A stretch of DNA of 64,000 bases from CALHRB01 sp964473465 (GCA_964473465.1 CAYYPE010000001.1:376955-440954), one strand, 5' to 3'; positions 27,190 through 38,000 are shown, numbered from the stretch's first letter. Notes: generated by a model not told the origin, from the sequence alone. Numbers and translations are program-made.

Positions 27190-27696
27190 TTATTTAACCG
27201 TAATAAAAGGTTTCATTTTCTCAAATTTTTTTTCTCCAATACCTTTGACATTCATAATGTCTTCAGGTTTGTTAAATGGATTATTTTTCCGGTATTCGAT
27301 AATTTTTTGGGCAGTAGCTTCACCTACACCGGGCAGTTTCATGAGTTCGGTTATAGAAGCAGTATTAATATTTATAAGGGATGTTGGAAGTTCCTTTTTC
27401 TGCCTTGTTGGATATGGATTTTCTTTGGGAACGATAGTGTCTCCCAGAGCCAGTTCAGGATCGGGAGTGCCAGATAAATCTGTTCCGACATAAGTTGATT
27501 TATTGACCTCAGCTATACTATCCAAAGCTTGATAAATCTGTATTCTTTTATTTTCATAGTCTGTATCATCCTGAGAAAAAAATTTAATACCGCTTCCAAT
27601 AATTAATCCTCCAAGAATCAGGGTTACAAAATAAATTTCATTCTTGGTTACTCCAATTATGGATTGAATCTGATTTATTAAATGACCTTTTTTCAT
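27190..27696 (-). CDS. ComEA-like helix-hairpin-helix protein
   Basis: A 168-residue protein with one N-terminal membrane helix (about 21-38), a polar linker, and a C-terminal HhH domain (about 100-168) with the duplicated motif: LININTASITELMKLPGVGEA and NPFNKPEDIMNVKGIGEK. This architecture binds DNA at the outer face of the membrane, as in ComEA competence proteins. A general DNA-binding role cannot be excluded. It lies 31 bases upstream of gcvT on the same strand. Confidence 0.85.
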   Translation of the reverse strand: MKKGHLINQIQSIIGVTKNEIYFVTLILGGLIIGSGIKFFSQDDTDYENKRIQIYQALDSIAEVNKSTYVGTDLSGTPDPELALGDTIVPKENPYPTRQKKELPTSLININTASITELMKLPGVGEATAQKIIEYRKNNPFNKPEDIMNVKGIGEKKFEKMKPFITVK

Positions 27697-27869
27697 TTCA
27701 CATAAATAAAAAAAATAAATTAATATAAGTATATGAAATTGACAAAAAAAATATGATAAATATAATTATTTAATTGTTAGAAGCTTAACACAATCTTAAC
27801 TTGTTGAAAATTAGACATTTAAATTTTTTGTTTATTTTTGTTACTTTAAATCATGTTAAATTAATTTTA

Positions 27870-28928
27870 ATGGATAAAAAGCATTTTCACAGCCTCGAGA
27901 AAATATTCAAAGAATCTCCGACAGTAAATTTAAGCAAAGAAGATAAAATCGTAATATTTAGTGACATTCATATTGGAAATGGTGGTAGAAACGATGATTT
28001 CCTTCAAAATTCTGATATTTTTGAAACAATATTATTAGAAAATTATTTAGAAAAGAATTATACTTTAATTCTAAATGGTGATATTGAGGAACTTTATAAA
28101 TTCAGTTTCAAAAATATATTTAACCGTTGGAAAAAAATTTACGAAATCTTCGAAAAATTTAAAAATAATGGGAAATTATTTAAAATTGTTGGTAATCATG
28201 ACTATAAAATCTATTATTCAAGATCACATCCAGTTAATAAACAACTTCACAGGGCAATAAAACTAAATTACGACGGAAACCTGATTTTCATTTTTCATGG
28301 TCATCAAACAGCGGGGTGGTTCGAGCAATATAGCACCTTTATCAGTTATTTGTTAAAATATTTGGCTGTTCCTTTGGGGATGAAAAATGGAACAATTCCA
28401 CTCGATAGTGAAAAAAAATTCAAGACTGAAATCAGGTCTTATGTGTTCTCAAAAGCAAAAAAGATTATAAGCATCCTCGGACACACACATAGACCATTAT
28501 TCGAATCCTTGTCCAAAAAAGATGATTTGACTATCAAGATTGAAAGATTAATAAGGAAATATCCAAAAGCAGATAATCCAAAGAAACGTAAAATCGAAAA
28601 ACTAATAAAAAAATATAAACTGGAACTTGAGAATATCAATGAAAAAGACAACCGATTCTTCCTCAGAAGCGGGCTATATGATGAAAAAATTCTTGTTCCC
28701 TGCCTTTTTAATTCTGGAAGTGTTATAGGTAAAAGGGGGTCAACAGCAATAGAGATAAAGGATGGAAAAATTTCGCTTGTATATTGGTTTGATGTAAAGA
28801 GAAGTCAGAGATATCTGGATTATAAGGGTGTAAAGGTGAAACAATTAAAGGAAACCGATTACTTCAAAGCAACTCTGAAAGAGCAAAGTCTTGATTATAT
28901 ATTTACAAGAATAAATCTACTTGCTTGA
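27870..28928 (+). CDS. Calcineurin-like metallophosphoesterase
   Basis: 352 residues from ATG 27870. A longer reading from TTG 27801 adds an unlikely 23 residues. The five metal-site motifs of the family are present: FSDIHIGNGG, LNGDIEEL, VGNHDYK, IFHGHQ and ILGHTHRP. The fold hydrolyses phosphoesters with two metal ions. UDP-2,3-diacylglucosamine hydrolases and YfcE-like phosphodiesterases share it, but the substrate is not readable here. A lysine-rich segment (about 210-260) is an insertion in the C-terminal part. Confidence 0.88.
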   Translation: MDKKHFHSLEKIFKESPTVNLSKEDKIVIFSDIHIGNGGRNDDFLQNSDIFETILLENYLEKNYTLILNGDIEELYKFSFKNIFNRWKKIYEIFEKFKNNGKLFKIVGNHDYKIYYSRSHPVNKQLHRAIKLNYDGNLIFIFHGHQTAGWFEQYSTFISYLLKYLAVPLGMKNGTIPLDSEKKFKTEIRSYVFSKAKKIISILGHTHRPLFESLSKKDDLTIKIERLIRKYPKADNPKKRKIEKLIKKYKLELENINEKDNRFFLRSGLYDEKILVPCLFNSGSVIGKRGSTAIEIKDGKISLVYWFDVKRSQRYLDYKGVKVKQLKETDYFKATLKEQSLDYIFTRINLLA

Positions 28929-28945
28929 GTTAATAATCAATAATA

Positions 28946-28990
28946 AATCGAGCTTGCTAAGCAGTAATGCTCCAAATAGCAAGCCCGATT
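28946..28990. terminator. Hairpin between convergent genes
   Basis: A long inverted repeat (28946-28959 with 28977-28990, one internal mismatch) lies between the phosphoesterase stop and the end of the minus-strand porin-like gene. A small AGCA/TGCT stem fits in the loop. Flanking T tracts are weak on both strands, so this may act as a two-way terminator. Confidence 0.6.
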
Positions 28991-29013
28991 ATAATTTTCA
29001 AAATTTCCTGCTC

Positions 29014-29595
29014 TTATCTCAAGAGAATTGATAATCCAATTAATATTGAAATGATATTATGCTTATAAGACGAAGTAAAATTACCTTCACTGTCTGATTT
29101 GTTGAATGATCTATAGTTTAGTTCCGCTCTTATTATTCCTGAATTACCAATCATGGTTTTAATTCCAGCTCCAATGTTGAGAACTCCAATATCAAATTTA
29201 TCAGAATTTCTGAAAAGCATAGATGGGATGTTGTTGCTCATTCCATTTGATAAGCCATAACCTAGAATCGCATAAGGAAAAAGGAAAAATCCGGGAATTT
29301 TCAGAGTGTATGATAAATTCAAAAGTAACAGAAATGTAGGTTTCGATTTTTCAATAGCATATAGTGTGAAATGTGGTTCAAGCGAGAAAGCATCAATTAG
29401 ATAATAAGAATAGAGCATCGATAGCATAAAAAAATTATAAGAAGAACTGCTGGAAAAATTTCCAGATGAGCTTTCATACGTTGTTGAACCAAGCCCAAGA
29501 GATCCGCCGAGCTCCGATTGTCCAGCTTCGAACTGAGAAAAAACAGTGGCAGTGAGCAGAAAGGAAAGAGTAAGAACTAAAAAAAACTTTTTCAT
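29014..29595 (-). CDS. Outer-membrane beta-barrel (porin-like) protein
   Basis: A 193-residue protein with a clear signal peptide (about 1-20, ending VFSQ). The mature part is glycine/serine and aromatic-rich with alternating strands (ELGGSLGLGSTTYES, IRAELNYRSFNKSD) and ends in IGLSILLR. This fits a small OmpX/OmpW-type barrel of the outer membrane beta-barrel superfamily. A ribosome site (AAGGAG) lies a few bases before the ATG. Function beyond barrel formation is unknown. Confidence 0.78.
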   Translation of the reverse strand: MKKFFLVLTLSFLLTATVFSQFEAGQSELGGSLGLGSTTYESSSGNFSSSSSYNFFMLSMLYSYYLIDAFSLEPHFTLYAIEKSKPTFLLLLNLSYTLKIPGFFLFPYAILGYGLSNGMSNNIPSMLFRNSDKFDIGVLNIGAGIKTMIGNSGIIRAELNYRSFNKSDSEGNFTSSYKHNIISILIGLSILLR

Positions 29596-29672
29596 AAGAA
29601 CTCCTTAATTTGTGGAAATGACTAACTAAATTAATCAAAAAAATTTAAAATATTAATATTTTGTTAATAAAT

Positions 29673-29706
29673 AAAAAAAAAGCTGTCGGTTATTGTCCGA
29701 CAGCTT
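29673..29706 (-). terminator. Terminator of rplU-rpmA
   Basis: A perfect 10-bp stem (29680-29689 with 29697-29706) has a 7-base loop. On the minus strand it is followed by a run of T residues (the A run at 29673-29681). It lies 25 bases after the rpmA stop. Confidence 0.92.
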
Positions 29707-29731
29707 CGAAAAAATAATTTCAGGAGAAAAA

Positions 29732-29989
29732 TTAATTCAAAGGATAGACAGATACTTTTAATCTTGTTTTGTCTTTTCGTTCAAACTTGACTTGACCGTC
29801 AATAAGAGAGAAAATTGTGTAATCTTTTCCTAATCCGACATTTTTGCCGGGGTGGAATTTTGTACCGCATTGGCGAATGATAATATTTCCGGCTGTAACA
29901 AGCTCGCCACCGAATTTTTTTACACCACGGCGTTGACCATGGGAATCTCGGCCATTTTTAGTAGAGCCACCACCTTTTTTATGTGCCAT
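29732..29989 (-). CDS. rpmA: 50S ribosomal protein L27
   Basis: An 85-residue protein with the standard L27 start MAHKKGGGSTKNGRDSHGQR and the IIRQCGTKFHPGKNVGLGKD core. L27 sits at the peptidyl transferase centre and its N-terminal tail contacts tRNA. The start follows the Ala-His-Lys-Lys form, without the cleavable extension found in Firmicutes. It is 11 bases downstream of rplU on the same transcript. Confidence 0.97.
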   Translation of the reverse strand: MAHKKGGGSTKNGRDSHGQRRGVKKFGGELVTAGNIIIRQCGTKFHPGKNVGLGKDYTIFSLIDGQVKFERKDKTRLKVSVYPLN

Positions 29990-30000
29990 AGTAAAACTCC

Positions 30001-30312
30001 TTAATCAATATTTATATTATTAATTTCAATTTTGGTAAATTTTTGTCTGTGACCGTTCAGCTTACGGTAACCTTTGCGTCTTTTTTTCTTGAAGACGATA
30101 AGCTTTTGCCCTTTTCCATGAGCCAATATCTTAGCTTCAACAGAACCATTAAGATATGGTTGTCCAACCTTTAAGTCGGTATTGTCATTGAATAGCAAGA
30201 TATTTGAAAAAGTTACAGTATCGCCTGGTTCACCCTTAAGAAGTGGAACTGTAACAATATCTTTGGGTTGAACCTCGAATTGCAAGCCGGCTATTTCTAC
30301 AACTGCATACAT
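30001..30312 (-). CDS. rplU: 50S ribosomal protein L21
   Basis: A 103-residue protein with MYAVVEIAGLQFEVQPKD and the basic FKKKRRKGYRKLNGHRQK tail typical of L21, which binds 23S rRNA. It heads the rplU-rpmA unit, with a well-formed Bacteroidota-type promoter directly upstream (30355-30385) and a terminator after rpmA. Confidence 0.97.
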   Translation of the reverse strand: MYAVVEIAGLQFEVQPKDIVTVPLLKGEPGDTVTFSNILLFNDNTDLKVGQPYLNGSVEAKILAHGKGQKLIVFKKKRRKGYRKLNGHRQKFTKIEINNINID

Positions 30313-30354
30313 CTAAAAAACCTAAAATAATTATTATTCAAAAATTAAGAACTA

Positions 30355-30385
30355 CAAAATTAATCAATATTTTAATTTTAACAAA
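30355..30385 (-). promoter_or_regulatory. Bacteroidota-type promoter of rplU-rpmA
   Basis: Read on the minus strand, TTTG (30382-30385) is followed after 19 bases by TAATTTTG (30355-30362). This matches the -33 TTTG and -7 TAnnTTTG elements known for the Bacteroidota primary sigma factor. Confidence 0.75.
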
Positions 30386-30389
30386 AAAT

Positions 30390-31829
30390 TTATTGATTAT
30401 TACCAATCAATTCGATAATATTTTTAAAAATTTCGATACTACACATTTTTTTGGGTAATTTTTGATAGCTTATTTCTTTGCCGTCACGCCTGAGAATTGT
30501 AATAGTATTATCATCGCTTCCGAAGCCACTTTCAGGAACGTTAGCAGAATTAACTACCATCATATCGCAATTCTTTTCTTTCATTTTTATCCAGCCGTTC
30601 TGAATTTCATTTTCGCTTTCGAGAGCGAAACCAACAAGAAATTGACGATTATTCTTGTTCTTTCCGATTTCTGCAAGTATATCCTTGGTTGATTGAAGTT
30701 CAAGTATTAATTTATCGCCTGTGATTTTTTTCTTGATTTTGCCTTCTGCTTTTTCTGAGGGTGAATAATCAGCTACAGCGGCAGCCATAATGATAATATC
30801 ATATTCACTGAAATTAGTAATTATTTTATCATACATCTCTTGTGCCGTGTTTACTTTAATCAGGCTTACATTTTCAGGTTGAGGAATACTCACAGGTCCG
30901 GAAATAAGCAGGACATCAGCCCCCAAATTTTTTGCTTCTTCGGCTAAAGAATAGCCCATTTTCCCTGAAGAAAAATTGCTTATAAAACGGACATCGTCAA
31001 TTTTTTCAATTGTTGGACCAGCTGAAATAAGAACTTTTTTACCAGCAAAAGCATTATAGTTTTCATCTCCTGAGAATGCTCTTTTGAGTCTTGTAAATTC
31101 AAGTTCGGCATTCCATTTATCTTTCTCAACTGAGTCGGCGATTGAAGGAATACTTTTTTCAAGAGCTTCCTTAAGTTTTTGTTCGTAATTAATATTTATA
31201 TGTTCATGAGTGTCTGAACTTTCTGTAAATTCTGTATTCATATAAGATTTTTCTTCGAATTTATATGTTCCAGATAAAACTTCAATGATTTGCTGCAGAA
31301 GTATATTTGGTTCGGGAAGTCTGCCAATGCCCACAAGACCACTAGAAAGCTCACCTTCAACGGGTGGAATGATTATTACTCCATCATTATTTAAAATGTT
31401 TAAATTCCTTTGAGTAGCGGGATTAACGAACATTGTTGAATCCATTGCAGGGGCAACAATAAGCGGGACATTTCGAGGTAGAGCCGTTGCGATTGTTGTC
31501 AGGGAATTATCACAAAGCCCTGAAGCGAGTTTACTCAAAGAAGAAGCGGAGCAAGGGGCGATTATCATTAAATCACATTCGTGAGCAAGATGAATATGCC
31601 AGGCTCCTCCTTTCTGGGCATTTAAATCGAACATTTCACAAATCACGGGATTTCTGGAAAGATTAGCCAGTGTAATTGGAGTAACAAATTCTTTTGCCGA
31701 TGGAGTCAATACAACGTTAACTATAGCTTCGTGCCTAACTAAATCCCGGATTAGAAATGGAATTTTATAGGCTGCGATTGAACCCGTAATTCCAACAATT
31801 ATCCTTTTATTTTTCAGTATATTTGCCAT
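30390..31829 (-). CDS. coaBC: Bifunctional CoaBC (phosphopantothenoylcysteine synthase/decarboxylase)
   Basis: 479 residues from ATG 31829; a TTG seven codons earlier (31850) is less likely. The enzyme joins cysteine to phosphopantothenate and decarboxylates the product in coenzyme A synthesis. The flavin-binding CoaC half has GITGSIAAYKIP, the His-containing GGAWHIHLAHECDL and PAMDSTMF, with Asp where E. coli has Asn in PxMN; I recall Asp as common in Bacteroidota. The CoaB half starts near KKVLISAGPTIEKIDDVRFI and has NFSSGKMGYSLA. The linker between halves is about 75 residues, much longer than usual. Its stop lies just upstream of the rplU promoter. Confidence 0.94.
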   Translation of the reverse strand: MANILKNKRIIVGITGSIAAYKIPFLIRDLVRHEAIVNVVLTPSAKEFVTPITLANLSRNPVICEMFDLNAQKGGAWHIHLAHECDLMIIAPCSASSLSKLASGLCDNSLTTIATALPRNVPLIVAPAMDSTMFVNPATQRNLNILNNDGVIIIPPVEGELSSGLVGIGRLPEPNILLQQIIEVLSGTYKFEEKSYMNTEFTESSDTHEHININYEQKLKEALEKSIPSIADSVEKDKWNAELEFTRLKRAFSGDENYNAFAGKKVLISAGPTIEKIDDVRFISNFSSGKMGYSLAEEAKNLGADVLLISGPVSIPQPENVSLIKVNTAQEMYDKIITNFSEYDIIIMAAAVADYSPSEKAEGKIKKKITGDKLILELQSTKDILAEIGKNKNNRQFLVGFALESENEIQNGWIKMKEKNCDMMVVNSANVPESGFGSDDNTITILRRDGKEISYQKLPKKMCSIEIFKNIIELIGNNQ

Positions 31830-31899
31830 ATCGAAGAATATATTTTTCAATAATTCGATTTAAATAATACAAATTAAGTAATAAATTATTTTAACGGAA

Positions 31900-33222
31900 A
31901 TGAATCTTGTTGCAATTGTTGGTCGTCCTAACGTAGGAAAATCAACTCTATTTAATAGAATTTTAAGGAAAAAGGATGCTATTGTCGAGGACACACCCGG
32001 TGTTACACGGGATAGAATCTATGGAGTTGCAGAATGGAACGGGATAAATTTTATGCTTGTGGACACAGGAGGCTTTGTTCCAAGCAGCGAGAACCTTATT
32101 GAAAAAGCAATTCGAGAACAAGCACAGATTGCAATCGAGGAAGCTCAGGTGGTTTTGTTTGTTTGTGATGGAAGGGAGGGGGTTACACCTTTTGATTATG
32201 ATATCGCAAATATATTAAGAACATCGAACAAACCTATTGTTTTAGTCATTAATAAATGCGACAATCCAGAGTATGATCTAAATGCGTATGATTTCAGCAG
32301 ATTGGGTTTAGGCGAGCCATTTCCAATTTCGGCAATTAGCGGAAGAAGCACAGGTGATTTTCTTGACCAAATTGTTTCTTACATTTCGGAAAGCGAAAAG
32401 GAAGAAACAGACGACAGACTCAAAATAGCAATAGTAGGACGTCCAAATGTTGGTAAATCAAGCCTTACAAACGCATTATTGGGGCAGAACCGCTCAATAG
32501 TTACAGATATACCCGGAACAACCCGTGACGCTATTGATAGTGTCCTTAAATATTATGGGCAGGAAATTTTGCTTATTGACACTGCCGGTTTGAGGCGAAG
32601 GAGTAGCATCAAAGAAAATATTGAATTTTATAGCGTTCTGCGAACTTCGAGAGCGATTGAAAGGTCTGATGTATCAATAATTTTACTGGATGCGACTCTT
32701 GGACTTGAAGATCAGGACAAAAAGATAATTAATCAGGTAGATAAGAGCAGAAAAGGGATTATTATAGCCGTGAACAAATGGGATCTGGTTGAAAAGGATA
32801 GCTCTACGGCTGATAAATATACGGCAGCTATCAAAAGTCTTTTACAAAATTATTATTACATACCTGTAGTTTATATTTCAGCGTTGACCAAACAAAGAAT
32901 TTTTAAATTAATTGACATAGCGTTAGAGGTTCATCAAAACCGAAAAAGCAGAATTTCTACAGCAAAACTAAACAAATTAATACTTCCAGAGCTTGAAAAA
33001 ACTCCTCCACCAGCAATTCAAGGAAAGGATTTAAGAATTAATTATATAACACAAGTAAAAACCGAGCCGCCTGTTTTTGCTTTCTTCTGTAATTATCCTC
33101 AACTAATTCCGGAAAGTTATAAAAGATTTATGGAAAAAATACTTAGAAAGCATTTCGATTTTACCGGGACTCCGATATCGTTTATCTTCAGGAGAAAAAA
33201 CATTAGTTGGGAGGAATTATAG
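31900..33222 (+). CDS. der: Ribosome assembly GTPase Der
   Basis: A 440-residue protein with the unique double GTPase layout. G domain 1 has GRPNVGKSTLFN (about 7-18), DTPGVTRD, DTGG and NKCD. G domain 2 has GRPNVGKSSLTN (about 181-192), DIPGTTRD, DTAGLRRR and NKWD. The C-terminal KH-like domain completes the family length. Der is needed for 50S subunit maturation. Divergent from coaBC; its stop abuts the stop of the convergent protease gene. Confidence 0.97.
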   Translation: MNLVAIVGRPNVGKSTLFNRILRKKDAIVEDTPGVTRDRIYGVAEWNGINFMLVDTGGFVPSSENLIEKAIREQAQIAIEEAQVVLFVCDGREGVTPFDYDIANILRTSNKPIVLVINKCDNPEYDLNAYDFSRLGLGEPFPISAISGRSTGDFLDQIVSYISESEKEETDDRLKIAIVGRPNVGKSSLTNALLGQNRSIVTDIPGTTRDAIDSVLKYYGQEILLIDTAGLRRRSSIKENIEFYSVLRTSRAIERSDVSIILLDATLGLEDQDKKIINQVDKSRKGIIIAVNKWDLVEKDSSTADKYTAAIKSLLQNYYYIPVVYISALTKQRIFKLIDIALEVHQNRKSRISTAKLNKLILPELEKTPPPAIQGKDLRINYITQVKTEPPVFAFFCNYPQLIPESYKRFMEKILRKHFDFTGTPISFIFRRKNISWEEL

Positions 33223-34911
33223 TTATTCACTCATTATAATGCTAAATTTTCCCCAGTGTTCTTTGTCTTTGTGTCGGGTTTTGTATAAATAAATGCCACT
33301 TGTGATATCCTGAGGCAGTTCACTCCATTGGAGAACTCTTTTCGAAAAATTAACAACCACTGGTTTTCTGGAATAATAGATTTGATTGAAATCAGTATCA
33401 AAAATAAAAAGTTCAATCTCTTCATTTAAAAAAGCATTTGCAGGGACAGGTATGTTTAAGTATTGATCCTGCTTAGGAAGAAATGGTGAAGGAAAGGCCG
33501 AACTAATGAGTGTAGTGTTGTATCCTTTGTTGTAAAAATATTTATAGCAACCCATGTTTTGGGGGGTATCGTAGCTGAAATAATACTCTGAATTTTCAAT
33601 GGGGGTTAGATTGGAAAGTTGTTTATCGGAAACCATCAAAGTATAAGGCTGAGTCCTATTAATAATCTGTTTGGTTGCAGCTTCTAAGTCAGTGTTAGTG
33701 ACTATAAAATCAAGCGTATCGGCAGTTTGAATGATATCATTTTCAGAGTTCAGATCATCATGATTAAAATTGCACCTGAAAATTCTGAATTCAAAAGGTT
33801 TCAAAGTGTTGGAATGATTGAAAGAAGGAGGAGAAAAAGAATTATCCAGATAGAAATTTACCTCAGGAAATCTATCTGCATGCTTAAAATATTTATCTGG
33901 AATTGCCCGACTGCCAGTAAAATAGAGCCATGGGAGAAACTCACACCATTCACCGACAAGGTTGCTTCCTTTCTCTGAGAATGTTCTATCAAGAGCCTGA
34001 AAGGCACCTATGCCTTCGCCAATTGTTTCCCACATTCTTTTTAGCGCCCAGTCGCCGTATTTTGAATGCATATACTGGCCGAAAATACTCCAGCGGTATC
34101 CATTTTCATATTGACTTCCTATGCCGAACGCATATCTGCTCGGGTCTTTGAAAAGACTTCTGACGAACTGCTCATAATCTGTTGTGGTTGGGTGCACTCT
34201 ATATTCCATGTAAGTGCTTGTAAATTCGTTTATTGATGGAGTAGCTCTATCCACACCATAAGCGGCTTGAATTGAGTGATGGAATTCATGGGCTGCAGTG
34301 ATTTTTAAAGCCTGATATTCTTTTTCTTTGTATGTAGGGGTTTTTCTTCCATCTGAAAGAATTATTGAATCCTTTGGACTAAAGTTATTATCGATAACAA
34401 TATAAGTAAAATACCTCGAAAATTTTTTTCTGGGAAAGATTTCTCCATCTTCGATTGTAAAGCCATAAGCAACTTCATTTTGGGAACCATTGCCCAGATC
34501 TATCAAATAGACATCGAGGGCATTTGAACCTCCCCTGCCCTGATCAGTAAAATGCGGAAGATACCCGATTTCTTCAACTTCAATCTGATATGCATAATCA
34601 AAATAATAAGCAGCTGAGTCAACAAAATCCGGAATACCGTTTTTATCTCTGTCAGCAAGATTTACTGAGTCTTTCCCTGAAATATTATAGTGTATAAGAA
34701 ATCTTCCTGATTTTGATGGAAAAGATTTTTGCATTTTTGGTCTGCCAATTGAATCATAATCAATATAAATCTTTTGCAGTCGCTCTTTTTTTTCGGTATT
34801 GAATAAGTTACCACAACGATTTATAAAGATGTCATCATCGTTTGAGAGTAAAAAATTGATTGGATACAAAAAAAATAAAGTTAGTAATATAAAATGTTTC
34901 ATTATAATCAT
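33223..34911 (-). CDS. Secreted zinc metalloprotease-like protein
   Basis: A 562-residue protein with a signal peptide (about 1-22, or from the internal ATG at 34902). A zinc site HEFHHSIQAAYG (HExxH, near 210-221) is followed by EFTSTYMEYRVHP, which could give the third ligand. The preceding DRDKNGIPDFVD is a calcium-loop-like motif near residue 90. This matches a group of secreted proteases of the MXAN_6640 kind. The C-terminal strand pattern (LPQDITSGIYLYKTRH) resembles a short T9SS-type tail but is not convincing. It converges on der with no spacer. Confidence 0.8.
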   Translation of the reverse strand: MIIMKHFILLTLFFLYPINFLLSNDDDIFINRCGNLFNTEKKERLQKIYIDYDSIGRPKMQKSFPSKSGRFLIHYNISGKDSVNLADRDKNGIPDFVDSAAYYFDYAYQIEVEEIGYLPHFTDQGRGGSNALDVYLIDLGNGSQNEVAYGFTIEDGEIFPRKKFSRYFTYIVIDNNFSPKDSIILSDGRKTPTYKEKEYQALKITAAHEFHHSIQAAYGVDRATPSINEFTSTYMEYRVHPTTTDYEQFVRSLFKDPSRYAFGIGSQYENGYRWSIFGQYMHSKYGDWALKRMWETIGEGIGAFQALDRTFSEKGSNLVGEWCEFLPWLYFTGSRAIPDKYFKHADRFPEVNFYLDNSFSPPSFNHSNTLKPFEFRIFRCNFNHDDLNSENDIIQTADTLDFIVTNTDLEAATKQIINRTQPYTLMVSDKQLSNLTPIENSEYYFSYDTPQNMGCYKYFYNKGYNTTLISSAFPSPFLPKQDQYLNIPVPANAFLNEEIELFIFDTDFNQIYYSRKPVVVNFSKRVLQWSELPQDITSGIYLYKTRHKDKEHWGKFSIIMSE

Positions 34912-35050
34912 TATAGAGAATATTATTTACAGTAAATAGAAAAAGATTAGAATGCTAAAATATTGTAAAATTTTAATTTATAAGATAATTTTTTTGAAAA
35001 AATTTGAAAAATAATTAATTTCCTTTCCAGACTTCTCCCGAAATGACTAA

Positions 35051-38000
35051 ATGAAAAGAAAAATTATTCTCATATTAACAATATTTCAATTTCATTTAAA
35101 TCTGTTTGGTCAGTCAGTAGTAATAAGTGAATATTTCAATTCAAATCTTGTTAGAAATGAGTGGACAGAGTTATTGGTCATTGAAGATAATATCAATTTA
35201 ACCGGCTGGACATTAAGGGATAACTCAGGTTCATCAGGCACACCAGATACATGGCAGGGTGGGATTCGATTTCGCAATCACCCTCTTTGGCAAAATATAA
35301 GAGCCGGATGTATTATAGTAATAAATCACCGGCGAAATTCTAATTATAATACTGATATGAATAAAAATGATGGATATGTTGAAGTAGATGCTGAAAATGC
35401 AGAATTATTTGAAAAACGATGTTTCGATTGCGACACAGCTACAGATTGGATTTATAAAGCATTGAGTATAGCTCAGACTTCTGATATAATTCAGTTGCTT
35501 GACAATCAAGATGCCCATGTTCATGCACTTGCACATATTCCTGTTGTTCCTAAAGGTGATTATATCGGGATTACCGGTCCAAAAGTTTGTAAAAATGGGT
35601 CAGTTCAGAATAACAGCAGTGTTCGAATTGTTCCGGGTTTAACACTGGCGGCATATAATTCGGGTTACGGCAATACTGAGGTTGAGGAGTCAACAATAAA
35701 TATCACAAAAGGAAAACCCAATAATTCAGTGAATTCACAAAACGAAAATCAAATGTTCTGGAGAAATTTGAGGCAACCTGAATGGAATTTTCCTAATTTA
35801 ATTATTCAAATTAATTCCTATCAAAATTATCTTGAATGGAACCCAATGATTGACCCTTTTAGCGAAGATGATTTATCAGGTTATTTAATTACCAGAGCTC
35901 CTTTTGAGGCTTTGAATTCATTTCAAAACCCAGAGGATGGGAAAATTTATACAGTTGGTGATTCTTTAGGATCTGGAGTTGTTATTGGAGTGGTAAAAAA
36001 TTCAAATATTATTAACTTTTATGATAATTTTTCCCAAAGATGTGGGACGATTTTTATTTATAGAGTCTTTGCTTTCAGGTTCAAAAAAGATGATTTTGAA
36101 GAGGATGCCAATCCATTATTTTCAAGAGGTAGAAATTATAATGAGACTGATTTCGCTCAAGGTCTGTCAATTAAAAATTTCCCTGAGAAAGTAAAATTTA
36201 AAATTAATAAATGGGAAATATGCAAAGGTGATAGTTTTCATTTATTTATTGATATTCCTTATGATTATAAAGAATTATTGTGGTTTAGGAATGATTTTCT
36301 TATAAGTAAAGATGGCAAATCTGATATCATTATCAAAGATGATGGAAATTATTATTGTAAAGTTATAAATGAATACGGTTGTGAAGCTAATTCCGATACT
36401 TTTCAATTAATTATAAAACCTTCTCCTGAAAATAAGCTATTTGTAAATGGAAATATCATTTTGAAAGATACTGTTATTTCCAAATGCAGGTCTGACCAAT
36501 TAACACTAAGTGTTTTGGACGAAAATGAAATTGAATGGTTTCACAACGGAAATTTAATTTCGCAGAACATAACAAACCTTAAAGCTGATTTGGAGGGTAT
36601 ATATTATGCAGTATTAAAAAACAAAGATGACTGCTCACTTAGAACATATAATGTCGAAGTAATGAATATAAAAGATAGTTTTCAAGTCATACCTAAAACA
36701 TTAGAATTTACTCTCTTTCCCGATGAAAATTATCAAGATAAAGTTATAAGCATTAAAAATTTGTCAAAAAATATATTAAATATCACAAATATTACAGATT
36801 TCCCAGAAATTCTTGTCAATCCTGCCACACCATTTCAAATTGCTCCGGAAGAAGTAAAAGAATTAACAATCAGCTTTCAACCAAAGATGAGGTCAGAATT
36901 TTCTGCAGAACTTATATTAAGCTCTTTATGTGGTTTTAAAGACACTTTGATGATAAACGCAAAGTTTAAAGATTCATCATTATATTGTTCAAAAAACTTA
37001 GTTGATTGCGGAAGCTTAATTGCTTGTTATAAAAAGGAAACAAGAGGGGTTTTTCAGGTATATAATCCAACGAGTCGTGATGCAATTATTTATGAGCCAT
37101 TAACTGAGGCTCCATTTGGCTATCATTCATTAGATTTCCCTTATGTCCTGAAAGCTAATAGTAGTGTTAATATGGGTTTTAGCTTCCAACCAGACACAAT
37201 AGGAACTTTCCGCTCAAAAATGATTATACCTTTTAACATAAACAACAAATCAGATACTTTGTTTGTTGATTTAATTGGTGAAAATCTATTACCTGATGTT
37301 AAAATATCACCTAATTATATTGAATTACCAGAAATGTTTGATTGTGATACTTCAGCTCAGGCACTCATCAGTATTACGAATCATACACGGTTTTCTGTTT
37401 ATCCGCAAGTGAAATATCTTGATTCACATATAACAATAGCCAATTTGCCTGATAAACTTATGCCCGGCGAGTCTAAGGAATTAAGAGTTAATATTAATTT
37501 ACAATCCGAAATTGATACATTATTTCCAATAGATTTATTGATAAACCCATGTGAAGTAACTTACAAGCTAAACATTAAGGTAAAGAAACAAAATATATCA
37601 GTCAGTTTCGAGCACGATACTATTGACTTTGGTAGCATTGTTTTTTGTGGAGAACCGATTTACATCAAAAAAACAATGAAACTTAAAATTAACAACTTAG
37701 ATTCGGCTCGTAAATTTTCTGTGAAATTTACAAACATAATTGGGAGTTTCAAATCGAATCTATTTGTTGGAAAGGAAATATCTGATGAAGAGGAAATAAT
37801 TGTTTTTTTCAATCCCGATACGGATGGAGTCTTTTCCGGTAGAATTAGGTTTTTGATAGAGCCTTGTAATATTGAAAAAACCATCTACTTAAAAGGCAGA
37901 AGGATAAGCCCGAATCTAAAGATTGCAGAAAAATTTATTGATTTTGGTAATGTTCAGGTAGGTTCAAGTTCTTATAAGAATTTGAAGATAGCTAATCATG

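Noticed and set aside
27801..27869. TTG start of the phosphoesterase
   Set aside because: The extra 23 residues are hydrophobic and unlike the family; ATG 27870 begins just before the fold.
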